Counted from the stretch's first letter, positions 50,901 through 62,900 are shown. The stretch is 64,000 nucleotides of DNA from Stratiolaelaps scimitus (GCA_019614645.1 JABWDB010000001.1:18951501-19015500), one strand, 5' to 3'. Notes: generated by a model from the letters alone, not told the origin. Program-made: numbers and translations.

Positions 50901-53440
50901 GAAGACAGAACAGTACGTTGATTTAGCTGCAAGAAAGAATTGCGGCAGCAATAGCTGTAACATAGCGCAGCGCAGTATTTTCCTGAATCGGAGAGGAAGA
51001 ACTCCAGAAACAGCTCCGGCCGGAAACCGGAATCACAGCGGAACATCATGATTGCACCCCGTGCTCTCATGTTCAGAAACTTCCAGCTAATCTAGACAAT
51101 GCGAACGTGCATAGAGGCTACATTAAACTCGGCAGAACTTTATTCAAAAGTGTAATCATATGTATATATGGGTTTATAAATTTAAATATTGTTATCTCGT
51201 AACTTTAATTTAAAAAAATATATATATACATATATGTAATATATATACGCAGACTTATGTATTTATAGGGTCTCAAGCAAGTTAAGTAAGTTCCCGAAGT
51301 TCTCTGTATGTGACGTAACGTCCACATGGCCCACATGTATCAATGCACCTTCCCTTTTCTGTAGATTTACCCAAACCTACGTTTAACCATTCCTAACTAT
51401 TCCTGATCAGATAAATAGTATAGACATTATATATTATGCAACTCACACACGTATACACACATATTCATAACTGCCGCAAACACGGGCGTCCGCTTCAATA
51501 GCGGTGGACAAAGCACGCGACACACATTTACTCGGACAGCACACACACACACACACAACTATAATACCACCACAATCATTATCATCATCATCATCGCCAT
51601 CGTCATCATCAGACAACGGGCGGACAGACAGACCGAAAGACAACATAACATTTGAGTGAGCCGCGTCATTTACGGCAACGGTGGCCACGGCCTTCCGGCG
51701 GGGTAGTAGCAGCAGCAGCACCACCACCGCCGCCGCCTTTCCAGCCGCCATCATCGTCGTCGTTGTCGACGAGTAGAAGGTCACAACGACGATGATGATG
51801 ATGGTGATGTCTGATGGTGTCTGCTTCAACTATGCAGCAAACCAGCCAGCCGGCAACCAACGAAGCTACAACAACGACAACAACGACAACCACGAGCATC
51901 TGTTGGTGTATCTCTACGTAATGCAGGCCGCCCGCCCGCCCGGCTGAAGCTGTGACGTGTACAGCCTTGCCGAAGTTGCTATTTCTGCTGTTGCTGCAGT
52001 TATTATGTAAGTTCAACTGAGTGGCAGCCTCGATGGCGATGCTGCTACTGGTTGTTGTTGTTGTTGTTGTCCCTCATCAACGTAAACGTTACCGCTGGTC
52101 ACCGCGATAGGGCGCTCGGTACAGGGCGAGGCCCACAATGCCCACTTCGAACGATATACAAACAGCAGCGAACTTCGACTGGTGTTATACCAATACATAC
52201 ACACGTGTGCGTTATCGTTATATTCATATTAAGGTACACAGATGCTCACTTCGGACCAACTGAATGGGTCTAGAGGGCCGCAGTGGTGGTTGCAGCCGGC
52301 CCCTCACTGACTGTGCGCGGCCACCCTGCCGTCTGCGGTAGCCGATGACTGGACGCCTTTTCAGGGTTGCGGCGGCGGTGGCGGCGGTTGCTGTTGTTGT
52401 TGTTCTTGGTTATGATGTTATGATGCTGTGTCGCTTGTGCCTGTCTGTGTATGTGAAATGGCTGACTAACCGTTGGTGGTAACGTTGAACAGCGGTGGAA
52501 GAGAGGGCTCTACCGATCTTTCTGGGTTAGTTACGTATGGCTTGTTTTATACTGTCCCCTCTGCATCACTGGTCGGCGGGCGAATCGAGATGACTGGACA
52601 GTAACATATATAGTCTTATTATTGATAAAATAGCTGTTACGCGTGTCCGCCGCTCGGCGTTAAATCATCTGGGGTGCTGTGCAAAGCGGCATATGCAACT
52701 CAGCATAAACGCTAGTTTGTTCGGGCGGGAGGGCGGACGTGCGGGCGTACGTACGGACGTATGCACGCTCGTACAAACAATCACAACTTGTTAGTTCAAG
52801 CAACGTGGTAGTAGCGCTGGTCGTCATGGTTCTAGTACGAATCAGTACGAGCTCGAGTAGCGGCTTCAATGAATTTCAGTCTTCGTGTGTTTGTCAAGTA
52901 GAACTCGTATTTAGGTTTCAATATATATATATATACGCTTCTGTTGTTTTCGCCGTAGTAAACAAGCGAATGATGGTGTGACTGCTACTCACCCGAGCGC
53001 TTGGACTCTTTCATTAACCCCAATTGCAAACGGGTTGCTCATTCTTCATTTTATTCTAGCGCTCGTCGATGTTGCTCGTGCCATAGCTACCGCCACCCCA
53101 ACGCGTGCTTGTCCTGCATTATATAATAATAATAATAATATTGTCAGAGAGCGAGAACAGAACGGGTGGGCCACTTCCTGCTTGCGTTGTACAACCGCCG
53201 CCGCCGCCGCCGCCGCAATGCTAACGGTGATGCTAGCTGTGACGGCGGCAGCGGCAGTGGTGGTGGTGGTGCTCCGAGCGACGGAGATGACGGCAACGAT
53301 ATCGTACCAACGCCCTAAACAGATAGGACAGAGCAGGATAGAATATAACACCGGTGACGATTGCGATGGCGAGCAGCATCTGTGCATAGTTGGGCTGGAC
53401 ATACGGGTACCACCTCGGCATTCACATACACGAGCCTAGC
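50901..53440. repeat. Mixed block: AT-rich then GC-rich triplet repeats
   Basis: TA/ATATAC runs lie at 51216-51248, CA at 51540-51558, CAT triplets at 51581-51610, and CAG/CCG at 51706-51737. GTT runs are at 52052-52069 and 52388-52401, TA at 52921-52935, an ATA run at 53122-53141 and CCG at 53197-53216. No exon is supported. The last 450 bp have membrane-like frames on both strands. Confidence 0.5.
53233..53421 (-). CDS. Possible 62-codon single-pass membrane peptide frame
   Basis: A minus ATG at 53419-53421 opens MPRWYPYVQPNYAQMLLAIA, then IVTGVIFYPALSYLFRALVR, and ends in a His/Arg-rich tail produced by CAC repeats. The hydrophobic segment is about 23 residues and reads like a transmembrane helix. 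The plus strand over the same DNA also encodes hydrophobic runs, so this may be a composition effect. Unknown family. Confidence 0.14.
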   Translation of the reverse strand: MPRWYPYVQPNYAQMLLAIAIVTGVIFYPALSYLFRALVRYRCRHLRRSEHHHHHCRCRRHS

Positions 53441-53545
53441 AGAATAGTCTCTATCAGCAGAAAACAATGCCTTCTGGCTAGCATTTATACAGAATAGGAT
53501 ACATCATACAATGATCAAAATCAACTCGAGACTGGCTTCGAAACT

Positions 53546-53605
<60 letters not shown>

Positions 53606-53720
53606 AACATAAATTGAAATATTGAAAAATGGTCGTAATGTACCCCAGATCAATATGAAAGAAGAACCAATAAAAACGAAGTGTGGAAGTTCGTATTTTA
53701 TTGAAGATAGTCGAACTCAC
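53441..53720. repeat. Spacer with a broken (TA)n microsatellite
   Basis: A TA repeat with one phase slip runs from 53546 to 53603. Flanking sequence is unique. Confidence 0.9.
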
Positions 53721-53921
53721 CTTTCCCGTTTGTTCCCTTGGAACTCTTGTGGTCAAATCAATGGTCATCAAAAGATACGCCGGAACGAGTTTGCATCTAG
53801 ATGAACAGGTGAATTCAAATGAAACTACCTGACGGAGTTCGCAGATCGACTTGATTCTGTTTAAGTAGGAAGCTCCTTTGGGATGCTCAAGGGTCCCTTG
53901 CGCTTCTAACGAGTCGTGCAT
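53721..53921 (-). CDS. Candidate exon with strong donor, unidentified protein
   Basis: On the minus strand an ATG at 53921 begins 67 codons reading MHDSLEAQGTLEHPKGASYL and later KLVPAYLLMTIDLTTRV. It ends GGGAAAG|GTGAGTTC at 53721, a good splice donor in phase 0. The frame is also open upstream to a stop at 53979-53981. The residues are varied. It lies head-to-head with the plus-strand LINE fragment at 53975, and could be unrelated host sequence or part of an element. Confidence 0.22.
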
Positions 53922-53974
53922 ACAGAGACAACTCCACAGAAGCTCTACTTTTATTGTACCGAACACTCCCTTGG

Positions 53975-54540
53975 GACCTTATGGCAAGTGAGAGACGAGA
54001 ACACTATCTGGATGATGACTTGGACTTAACGAGAGCTAGGAAGGCTATGTTAGATCGGTGAAGAGGAGAATGGATCCAGGCTCAGCCATCCTATAAGCTG
54101 AAGGGCGCCTAGACCAAATTCATGATCCCGGATCTTCTCAGGTCGTATGATACCAACGGTGGACAGTAAAGGTACTGGGTGACACAGGTGCTAACAGGCC
54201 ATGGCCAGTACTAAAAGTATCTGTATCGTATAGGGAAGGCCCCGCTTGGATATCTGTGTTCCTCTTGAGCCGTAGACGACGTTGTACAAATCTTATACGA
54301 GTGTACTGCTCTGAAGGAAGAAGGGAAGTAGGGACCGACGGAGCTGCGGACGGGACCTGACCCCATCCTGAGTCAATAAGATAATTAAGAGGAAGATAGA
54401 CTTAGAGAAAGCTAGACAATGGTCAATAAGCGTCTGGGGACAGGACGGCCAGCTTGCAGAGCTCGGAAGGGGGACGTGGCTGAGGTTTTGGGTGAGGTTA
54501 GAGGCAGTTCGGCTCTGCTGAATCAGATGCACCACTCTTT
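53975..54540 (+). pseudogene. LINE fragment: C-terminal part of ORF2
   Basis: A single frame starting at 53975 reads DLMASERREHYLDDDLDLTR, ARKAMLDR*RGEWIQAQ, then FMIPDLLRSYDTNGG, VTQVLTGHGQY, KYLYRIGKAPLGYLCS and AVDDVVQILYECTALKEEG. This order matches the region after the reverse transcriptase in R1/I-like LINEs, with its GHG..YL.RIG stretch and a cysteine-containing end. Several in-frame stops (for example TGA and TAG where Trp would be expected) disable it, yet no frameshift is evident for about 450 bp. The 5' part is absent. Confidence 0.82.
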
Positions 54541-54546
54541 GACCCC

Positions 54547-54600
54547 TGGATGGTCTACTGGTGAGCGTCTTATACCGTTACACCGGAGGGACATCCAAAC
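54547..54600 (+). mobile_element. Partial family 2 SINE head
   Basis: GGATGGTCTACTGGTGAGCG and ACCGGAGGGACAT match the head of the SINE at 45093. The B-box half is missing or diverged. It directly follows the LINE fragment, so either the SINE inserted there or the similarity belongs to the LINE 3' region. Confidence 0.5.
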
Positions 54601-56130
54601 CCTTCTTTTGATGCTCCTCTTCAGTGACTAACGGTACGACTGTATGCTGCCCCGGATGGAGCATTCGAAGTAATGCTGCAAGCTTTCTGAGCCTTCTGGG
54701 AAGCGGGAGTATGCGGGTTTAGTGCGATTTGTGAGTCCCACACAGTTGTGTTGGTATGAACCGCCCAATGCCTACGTGCATCATGCACTCCCGTAATCCG
54801 CCCTTCCAAAAAAAAAGGTATGAGTCACGCGGGATGGCGTGAGGGTAGCGCTGAGGACTTCGAACCCTAAGTGTAAAAGAAGGTGTTTGCTTGCCAAGGA
54901 ATCGGTTATGTCTATTGCCATCAGACGTCTTATACGCTAATAATAAGAAGACCCCTCGACTGTAGCGCAATGCATAGAAAGAAAATGTGAACAAAGCGAA
55001 TTATTTATAGAGATTACAATATCATTCACACGCATTTTAATAATTTACAATGGTGCGTACAGTTGAACTGCGTAACCACCCGCCTTGCGTGCTTCCCTGA
55101 GTGAAGATTCCATACTTCTCTATACACAATCACATCTAGAACGATCAATTACCCCGTACAAGTACATCCGTGCGTGACCCACCGAAGCCACCGCCGCCTC
55201 CAAACGAGAAAGGCTAATGGTAAAATATTTACCTAGTCTGTGTGCGAGGTTGTGTGCGCGTCTATGAATTCGAGACGGATCATCACCACGCAATCCAATT
55301 ACTGCTAGCTATCTATATGCCGGCACTGTTGTTATTAACGATTAGCAATACCGATTTGCAGGTAAGCAAATAGATTGGCTGTCACACGTTGTTGTGTTAG
55401 TATCACTTTTGTCATCCAGCAGCGTCGGCTAATTGTCAATATTTGCTGGCCATACAGCTGATTTCTATTTAAGAAGGAAGGCTTCTTTTAAATCTGCATT
55501 AGAAGGCAACCGCACCCAGCACCCAACATATATGTACCATTCTATCAGGTGCGAAGTGACGAGCCGAACATGGACAGCAGCAGTAGTAGTAGTAGTAGGC
55601 GTTTATTTTATTAAATCAAAGGTGTCACCCAGCCCGGATCCAGATCCGCTCCATCCAAAGGGCGAGAATGAGCACTTTGTCCGTCCAATTTCTGCGTCGC
55701 GTTTTGCGACATCAACCCAACCCGTATCGGCCGCCTTCATACGTATTATTGATCACTATTTTCATCACAGCCGCCACCGTCATCTGCTTCTGCAGATGGT
55801 GGCGATATGTAGCTGATCATCACCTTATCGTTAGCAGGCTGCTACATCGCATGTATGTGACTGAGTACCATCGGCAAAGGAACATCGCCTCGCATCGCAT
55901 GGTCAATGTGAGTGTCTGTGTGTGTCTGTGTGTTATTCGATGTAGATGACGTTGCCGTCATCGATGCTCACGGTGTCGGCCTATTGTCGCTATCGTCTCT
56001 GTCCATTCGTATCGTCCATTCGTTCAGCTGTTCTTTGTGCCTGTCCGTCTGTCTATCTGCCTCCCTGCATGTGTGTAAGAGCACCTCTTAAACTCAGCCG
56101 ACAAGCAGCCTTAGCGCCGCTGGCACCGAT
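54601..56130. other. Probable LINE 3' region, then spacer without a gene
   Basis: From 54640 to an A-run of nine near 54808-54816 the sequence may be LINE 3' material (inference from position and the A-run). A tRNA-like motif pair, GGATGGCGTGAGGGTAGCGC and CTTCGAACCC, lies at 54832-54870 but has no second copy. A GTA triplet run is at 55579-55596. The 127-codon frame at 55433-55816 starts at TTG, has a Val-rich stretch from GTA repeats, and is unrecognised. Confidence 0.35.
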
Positions 56131-57090
56131 CCCTCGTTAGGCATCTGCAGCAGCAGCAGCAGCAAGTGCTTTTGCCGTCTATTCATCGGGTTCCTTCGGA
56201 GCAGATGCAGGAGACGTCGCGGGCCGACGTGAACAATGCTGACTGATCCTGCGGTCGCGGCTGCAGAACGACAACAGGCTCACAACATTAGGCACACAAC
56301 TGGTGGGGCAACTCGAGCCTTTGTGTAACATCGCGCACCAGGCAAAAAAAAACAGCGATGTCGCTTGTCGTTTTTGTCAGTTTGTGCCGAATTAGCGAAG
56401 AGCGCAGGGAAGGACGATGGCGACGATCACAATCCGGGGCTCGGGAGAGGCGGATTTGTGTCGGTTTGTCAGACGACCGGCAGTGTTTGAGTTTGCGAAG
56501 CGCAGTGTTTCTCACAGTGTTTTCGGCTGGACGGCTGATGCTGCCGGATGGCTGCAGGATGGATCCGCTGCAGTATTTGCGGTTGGCTCAACGAGCAGCG
56601 CTGTGCGGCGGTGCGGGCCCTTCTCGCCCTCAACGTCACCATCAAGCATCAAGGGTCGTTGGGCCGACTTACTCCCCGCAACAGCAACACTGTTCAGGGC
56701 AATACTGCAATTACGGCGGCAGCAACGGCGGCGGCAGCAATCTGCTGCTGCTGCCGCCGCGACCATCAGTGCGGCTGCTCTGCTGATGGCGCGCCACACA
56801 GCGAACTGCAACGCAATGGCCGCTGTGATCCGCTTGGGCGCGCGCAGAGAGCTAGTCATCAGCTTCGTCTAGAAAGCAAAGCAACGCTTCCGGGTGGTTC
56901 GGTCGCTCCCACTCGGCCTCCCTTAGCGGTGCGACACCGGCAGGCGACACCAGCCACAACCAAACACCACGAACACTCAGCCCCTAGCGAACAGCGGCAG
57001 CGCCACAGCGGCGGCGGCGGCACCCATTCTCACCCATATCGTCCTCAAGCACTCATACTTCATTTTGGCTGACGACACCAGCGACGACAG
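56131..57090. repeat. GC-rich triplet-repeat block
   Basis: CAG runs lie at 56147-56165, GCA/GGC repeats at 56715-56765, and GGC at 57009-57022. It is unusually dense in long plus-strand frames, treated separately. Confidence 0.55.
56358..57072 (+). CDS. Candidate coding block with overlapping plus-strand frames, unidentified
   Basis: Three plus frames stay open: 56358-56786, 56417-56872 and 56548-57072 (142, 151 and 174 codons). The most protein-like start is the ATG at 56559, reading MDPLQYLRLAQRAALCGGAG then YSPQQQHCSGQYCNYGGSN. It stops at 56784-56786. Beyond, the third frame takes over with a similar Gln/His/Pro/Gly-rich style, RQATPATTKHHEHSAPSEQR and then a Gly run, to a stop at 57070-57072. 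This could be one gene with a frameshift or sequencing slip in the triplet repeats, two exons, or chance in GC-rich DNA. No domain is visible. Confidence 0.25.
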
Positions 57091-57456
57091 ACGTTATTCT
57101 ACTATTTACTAACAATGTACGAACTAGTCGGATTGGTGGGGGAGGAAGCAACTAGGTAGAAGTTACTGATTCCTGATTTATGATTACTGTACAGTCTTGG
57201 TGTTTGATCACCGTCAGCTTGAACAAATCATGTCTAGCAATGGCGGTACATGTACCACCTGAGCCGCACATGTACAATGATGTATCATACACCAGAGATA
57301 GGAGTGAGATATATATAATATTTGTATATTCTCGAAAGATAATAAATGTAACGTAAACTTTATTGGAGGGAATTTTTTCACCAAATTATCATATATATAT
57401 ATACAGAAAATAATGTGAGTTTCTACACGTATACTCAAGGAAGAGTCGACGTAATC
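57091..57456. other. No gene seen
   Basis: AT-rich spacer with a short TA run at 57390-57402. Confidence 0.45.
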
Positions 57457-57469
57457 TAGTTAAAAACTT

Positions 57470-57567
57470 CCTCAGGTCCTCATAGGTCCTCATAGTAATA
57501 CCTAAAGGTTAAGAGCTGAGGCCTGTGAGATAGGGGAACAGCTGAGGGTCAGCTCGAAAAACAGTTT
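57470..57567 (+). mobile_element. 5'-truncated family 2 SINE with perfect target-site duplication
   Basis: TAGTTAAAAACTT at 57457-57469 is repeated exactly at 57568-57580. Between them lie 98 bp matching the 3' third of the SINE at 45093-45349, including GGTTAAGAGCTGAGG and GAACAGCTGAGGGTCAGCTC. A small internal duplication (GGTCCTCATA twice) sits at the truncation point. No tRNA-like head is present. Perfect duplications indicate a young insertion formed by target-primed reverse transcription that stopped early. Confidence 0.9.
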
Positions 57568-57580
57568 TAGTTAAAAACTT

Positions 57581-57779
57581 AAAATAACTAGAATACTACT
57601 CACTGATACAAGTAGGAAATTAATCAAGCACACACGCTTAATTTACCTATGCTTGAAGTAAATTAACATCTAGGAAATGTACAATACTAAATGTTACAAT
57701 ACCTTTCAGAATTAAATCCCTCGACTTGATAGAATCCCTGTGTTATTACTGTAAGCCTCATCAATTGTAACGAGAAATG
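57581..57779. other. No gene seen
   Basis: AT-rich unique sequence. Confidence 0.45.
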
Positions 57780-59900
57780 ATGTTAACAATTACATTACAA
57801 CGTTGTTTTTGTGCAGAAACTTTGGCATTTTATGCGGAAAAACCTAAAGGCTTCAGTAACCATGTAATGGCATTTATGGAAGACCATATGGCGTTTCTTC
57901 GAAGAAAAAGCACCTCTGTCAATTATCCAGATTGCAAATAGTCGAGAACAATTTGTAATCTGTGTCAACCTGACATGAAGAGAAAATCACATAAGCGTGG
58001 TTTTTAGAGATTGACTTCAATAGCCAATAGTTTGTCTCATTTGTACAAACATGCAAAATTCTAGCTATCCTGAGATAGCACGCGCTGCATCGACCGGTGG
58101 AGTCAACTTACTGAGATATAGGAAGGCATTGCCAAATCAACTTGTATGTGTTCTATCTCCTCATTTAATAATGGCGACGAATTACTTACTATCAGCTATT
58201 AATGTTGTGCTAAATCGAGGGGGTTACATAGCCGTCGTTGCGACACCGGTGAACCACACGAGAACCATGTGGGAACTATTATACCAATGCCTCGTCACAC
58301 GGGCGCCTTTTCAGCCTGGCCGTTGATAAGAGCTGATGAGTAAAAGCTCGGAACAAGGCAAATGAAGAGCTCATTGTTGCTATCGCCCGTGTTGACCGCT
58401 GTCAACCGATCTGCTAGTTTGACTCGATCGTCGAAATAGCACTGTCGCATATGGCTGGCTGAATTTCGCTATTATTGACCGTCAAGTTTCCCTATACGTT
58501 GATGGCAGAAATAAGTGGTTGGCCGCCTATTGGCACATGGACACTGTAGATGCTGGTCAAAAGAATTTTCGTTGTGGGGGATACGAGTAAAATTGCGTTT
58601 ACACAGATTTATACATAACGTCAATATCGCTCCTGTTGTGTTATCAACGTCCGTATACGAAAGTAAAAATATTCCTGCTATCAGGTCCGAAATTAACCGT
58701 TCGATCGATACACGAGCGTTGAAAACACACCGGGAGCGATATTGGCGTTGTGTAGCACCCTTTGGCGTTCGCAACTCATATGTTTCCACCGTTGCTCTAG
58801 ATCCCATAGGATTTGATTTGACACTAGAACACATTGGTGTCGACATGATCCACCAGGTTGAACCGAAAGTTTTGCGGATTTTTTGTCCCTTAGATTGCAT
58901 CGTCATAGAATAATCTTGCTTACCCAAATCGAGTACACTACCAACAACGCAGCATGGGAAACCTATGCAAGCCACCTACCAGGATTCTTCTTCATCCCAA
59001 GCCTATGTAGCGCTAAATGGACGGTTTACACGCCACCCTAAAGTTCTTCTCGCAATTCTCCAGTGGTAACCGTCGACGTTTGGTGAATCTTGTCACGGAT
59101 AGAAGGCCTCCAACATCAAGGAAGGCCTTCCAGGCCTCGGTGCATGGCCCAGGTTGAAATGACCGTGATGAATTTTTTGAGAATCATCTGGCGCACGTGT
59201 TTTGGCTCAATTCATCCTCGCAGTATGCGCGGGTGACATTTTGGAACCTTTCCACGGCAGTGCTACCTTTTTGAAACTCATACAACAAAATATAACGAAT
59301 TCGCCGTTTTTTCTACTACTCAAGTCGAGGCAATCTTTAAGGCCAAAGGAAGCGTTATAACAACTCAGTGTTTATGTGCAAACAACCCCCTCTTTCAACC
59401 CATTCTGCCTGGTGGCGCGCTGTCGAGAAGAGATAAAAAAAACCTGTACGAGCTTCCGCACAGCCTAACAATACACCTTACATATATACTGGGGTTTCTC
59501 TAACATGTTTCTCTTTGTTTCCGTCTCGAGGATGATTCCCAGAACGAGCAGAGAAGCCGACAAAGAATCCACTGCCGTTTCCCATTGGCCTCAGCCGTGG
59601 GCCAACGTGGGCCTGCGTAGGCCAACACTCAGGGACAGTTCTCGCTGTTGACTACGTGTCCTACCCGGCTTGAGTCGGCCTTTCAGCACACTAAGCGACC
59701 CTACGCAGTTAAGTGCTCAAGTCAAGCGGACACTCGAATAAAATTGATGAAGCCACTAATCATGACCCTCACACTGCCACCTCTCCCCTAGCTGAACTTA
59801 TTGACGTGTTTCGTTACGTAGATATAGGCCTTATTGATATCGAAAACCGTGAACAGAGGATAGCAATAGCAGATTAAGAAGGGAACATCAGTCGCCATGT
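57780..59900 (+). pseudogene. Possible decayed coding region or transposon, unidentified
   Basis: Several varied plus-strand segments lie in different frames, broken by stops. They are ETLAFYAEKPKGFSNHVMAF near 57820, LNRGGYIAVVATPVNHTRTM near 58210, LYVDGRNKWLAAYWHMDTVD near 58500, and VEAIFKAKGSVITTQ near 59330. An acceptor-like TTGTTTTTGTGCAG precedes 57821. None matches a family I know. The pattern suits an old transposable element or a broken gene, but chance cannot be excluded for each piece. Confidence 0.22.
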
Positions 59901-59986
59901 AACGTTCCGTGTCCGTTCCGCGGCATGAAACTTACTTAGCAGTGGTCGATTACGCAGGGTATCAAACTCGCATTGCTCACTGTTAT

Positions 59987-60023
<37 letters not shown>

Positions 60024-61478
60024 TGACGCCACCGCAATACATATGTACACATATGCTACGCAAAGACCTACGCCGTGTCAAAGAATAGCAAAAGTAGCCT
60101 AGTTTAGCCATTTTTTTCCCTTTTACACGAAGTTCACTATACACGGCCCTACAAACAGTGAGCAGATACACTTCTACATAGTGCTGAGCAAGAGATAATC
60201 AGGACAACCTGCCGCACACTGCACACACATCATACGAACAAGCAGATAACTGTCACTTTACATCATTCTAATGATATATCAGTACTTTTCATGACACAGA
60301 TTATTACTATTATTACAGATAGTGCACAGTAATCACTCGGCCTGTGTACTTACTATGCTTACTTACGATAGTCGACGGGCTGGAACTCGCCATGAATATG
60401 ATGTCGTGAACTGAGACACATAACGCTGCCAAGTCAACAGTCTTTTATCAGAGTTCCTAGTGAACTTTTAAAAATTACAACCCTATTTTGGACATCCTTG
60501 ATCAATCACACTCACATGATTGTATATGATTCAAATAGTAGGAATATATTGTATGTCGAAGTAGTGATAGATCATGAAACTAAATATTTTTCTATTTGTT
60601 CTCTGTTTATCTCGATTCGAAGCCATCTCTCTGTGCGTATGAAGTGTCTTATGCATTCATTGGCATTCGTCCATCTCTCGTGTATAGTAGTGCAGCCTCC
60701 GCTCGTCATGGGGCCATTTGCTAAAACGACGGCCATAGAATTTTCTTTTAGAAATCCATCTATCTCGAGAACAACGCATTCACAACGCTGATCTCGTTAC
60801 CCGAGTCGCACTGCGAACCCCCTACCATTCAAAGGACACAGGGCGGCAAGTACTCAGTGAAATCTGAGTATCGGAGTTAGCATGGTCCCCGCAGCTCAAT
60901 CAGCTACTGGTTAGTGAACAGCCAGTGTTCCATTGATAGAATTTGCTTTCTAGATAACCTAGTCAAATATTCAAAGACGGAGAAAATATTCGCTAGTTAA
61001 CCTTAACAATATACATATGACAACACTCTCGATCAAATCTTTGCCGGCGTCAATCCACCAAGCTCACCTATAGCATAACATCATTTGTCATTTACTCACC
61101 TTTGTCAGCTAGTTTATCCTAAGGAATAAAACATTATAATACAAATTTATCATCATAATTTTTCTTTTTCATCATATCATATAATTTAAGTTCATCTATA
61201 CCCCGCCGAACTCTAATTTCAGCGTAAGTCACCATTTGCCCGATAACGGGTCATTTTTCATCTACAACACATTGGCAAATTGAAAAAATCACGCCACATC
61301 TCCGGAATTGTTGCATACCTAATGTAGGATCAATTGATCGTTGATTGAACATATTACAAGTATTGGTGACATGTTGGTAGACATAATAATTACAAGTAAT
61401 TCTCCACTCGAGCTCATTCTGCCGACATTCAGTGCATTCACCTCAGTCATCAAGCGCGATACTATAATACACATACAT

Positions 61479-61516
<38 letters not shown>

Positions 61517-61599
61517 TGCCAGTCATAGTACAACAACAACATCGACCAGTACTTCATCGTATTCTGCTCCCGTAACCAGCACGCGCTTGTTTTGTATTC
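59901..61599. other. No gene seen; AT-rich spacer with microsatellites
   Basis: An A-run (59987-60001) leads into (AT)n at 60001-60024. CA then TA arrays occupy 61471-61516. Remaining frames are short. Confidence 0.5.
61471..61516. repeat. Compound (AC)n(AT)n microsatellite
   Basis: A CA-rich run to 61490 joins a TA run to 61516. Confidence 0.93.
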
Positions 61600-62900
61600 C
61601 TCAGACATTGAGGTTTTTTGTCAGTTACGTCGGCGGCAGCGGCGGCGGCGGTGGTGGTGGTACCGGCGGCAGCAGCAGCAGCACTGACCGCTGTTGCGGG
61701 CAGATCACTGGCCCGGCCTTGGGTTAGAGGAGATGTGCTGCTGCAGTCGTTTCGCTCGGGGACCATCGCTCAGCACTGTAAGTATAGCATACCGGTTCAA
61801 TGTGCCGGCCCGCGCTGCTCAACGTTAGAGAGCAAGCGAAGCTAAGCTACTACTATAGACAAGATTAGTCTAGGCTAGGTTAGGTTCGGTTTGCCGGTCC
61901 TCATCTCGCTTGTTGGTAGAGGGTTTTTTTTTGGCTAAAGCCATAGACAGTCACACAACAGTCAGCGCGCGCGCGCGCCTGAGCATCTGAGCATAGCGCC
62001 TATAGTCGGGATGTACTAGTAGTGTGCTGCTTAAGTACGTGTGCTGTCGCTGTCCTCGACCACGCGATCTGCATACGATTTGTTGGCACGCGCCGCTCAG
62101 CCTCGTCCGCCCTATTGCTGCTGGTTAATCTGAATGACCAGCAGTCATCCGCAGGGCACTCCGAGAGTGATGGCGTGTATCTCCGCTCAAGATGAAGAAG
62201 AACAAGATGAAATGCCACCCGCCCGCGGTGGCGTCGTCGACGGCGATCGCCTATCTACTCTAGCGTACCGTAATGCACCGACGTGTGTGTCTGCCAGGCA
62301 GCCATACTGAAGACACTCCACCACTCTGGCTGTGGTAATTTGAGGGTACAGGCCAATAGGACCTACACACACATCAAGGAACAGCATCGACAACAGAAAC
62401 TGTCTTTCTTTTCGTAAGCGGCGCTGTCTACGGGTTACAGGGCGGTGGCGAGTGCCATATCGGACATCTGACTATCTGACGGTCTGCCAGTGCTTTCTCT
62501 CTCTGTCGCTCTCTCTTGGCGGAGTGTGGAGTTGCACGCTCTTCACGTACAAAGGGTTCTCGTGTGTGCACCTACCAGCCAACAAAGCAAGCAACGAACC
62601 GACATACTCATCAAATTGCACATGTATGACAGAAGATGTACGCCACTGTGCGCCACCGCACGGCGGGCCTCCACTATAGCTTTAGCGACGACGACAGGTG
62701 CTAGTGGCACCATCTCGAACCGTCCGATGATGACCGCGGAGGCCAGCGCATTCGCCGCCAATCAATTCAACACGAGCGCGTTCCAGTCAACCGGACGATT
62801 GTCATTATGGTCATGTTGCAACGACACTCATGTGAGCATCGCCATCAGGTGAGGGCGCATGAACCTCGGCTGGATCGATGCTTGACAATAATGTTCCGTT
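61600..62900. repeat. GC-rich block with triplet repeats
   Basis: GGC/GGT arrays lie at 61632-61662, CAG at 61670-61682 and an alternating GC run of 14 bp at 61965-61978 (a Z-DNA-type sequence). ACT|GTAAGTAT at 61780 is donor-like. The plus frame from an ATG at about 62622 ends ATCAG|GTGAGG at 62849. It reads SNRPMMTAEASAFAANQFN and is a weak exon candidate. Confidence 0.5.

Noticed and set aside
61860..61895. Arthropod telomere (TTAGG) repeat tract
   Set aside because: Only two or three imperfect AGGTTAGG-like words occur, not a tandem array.
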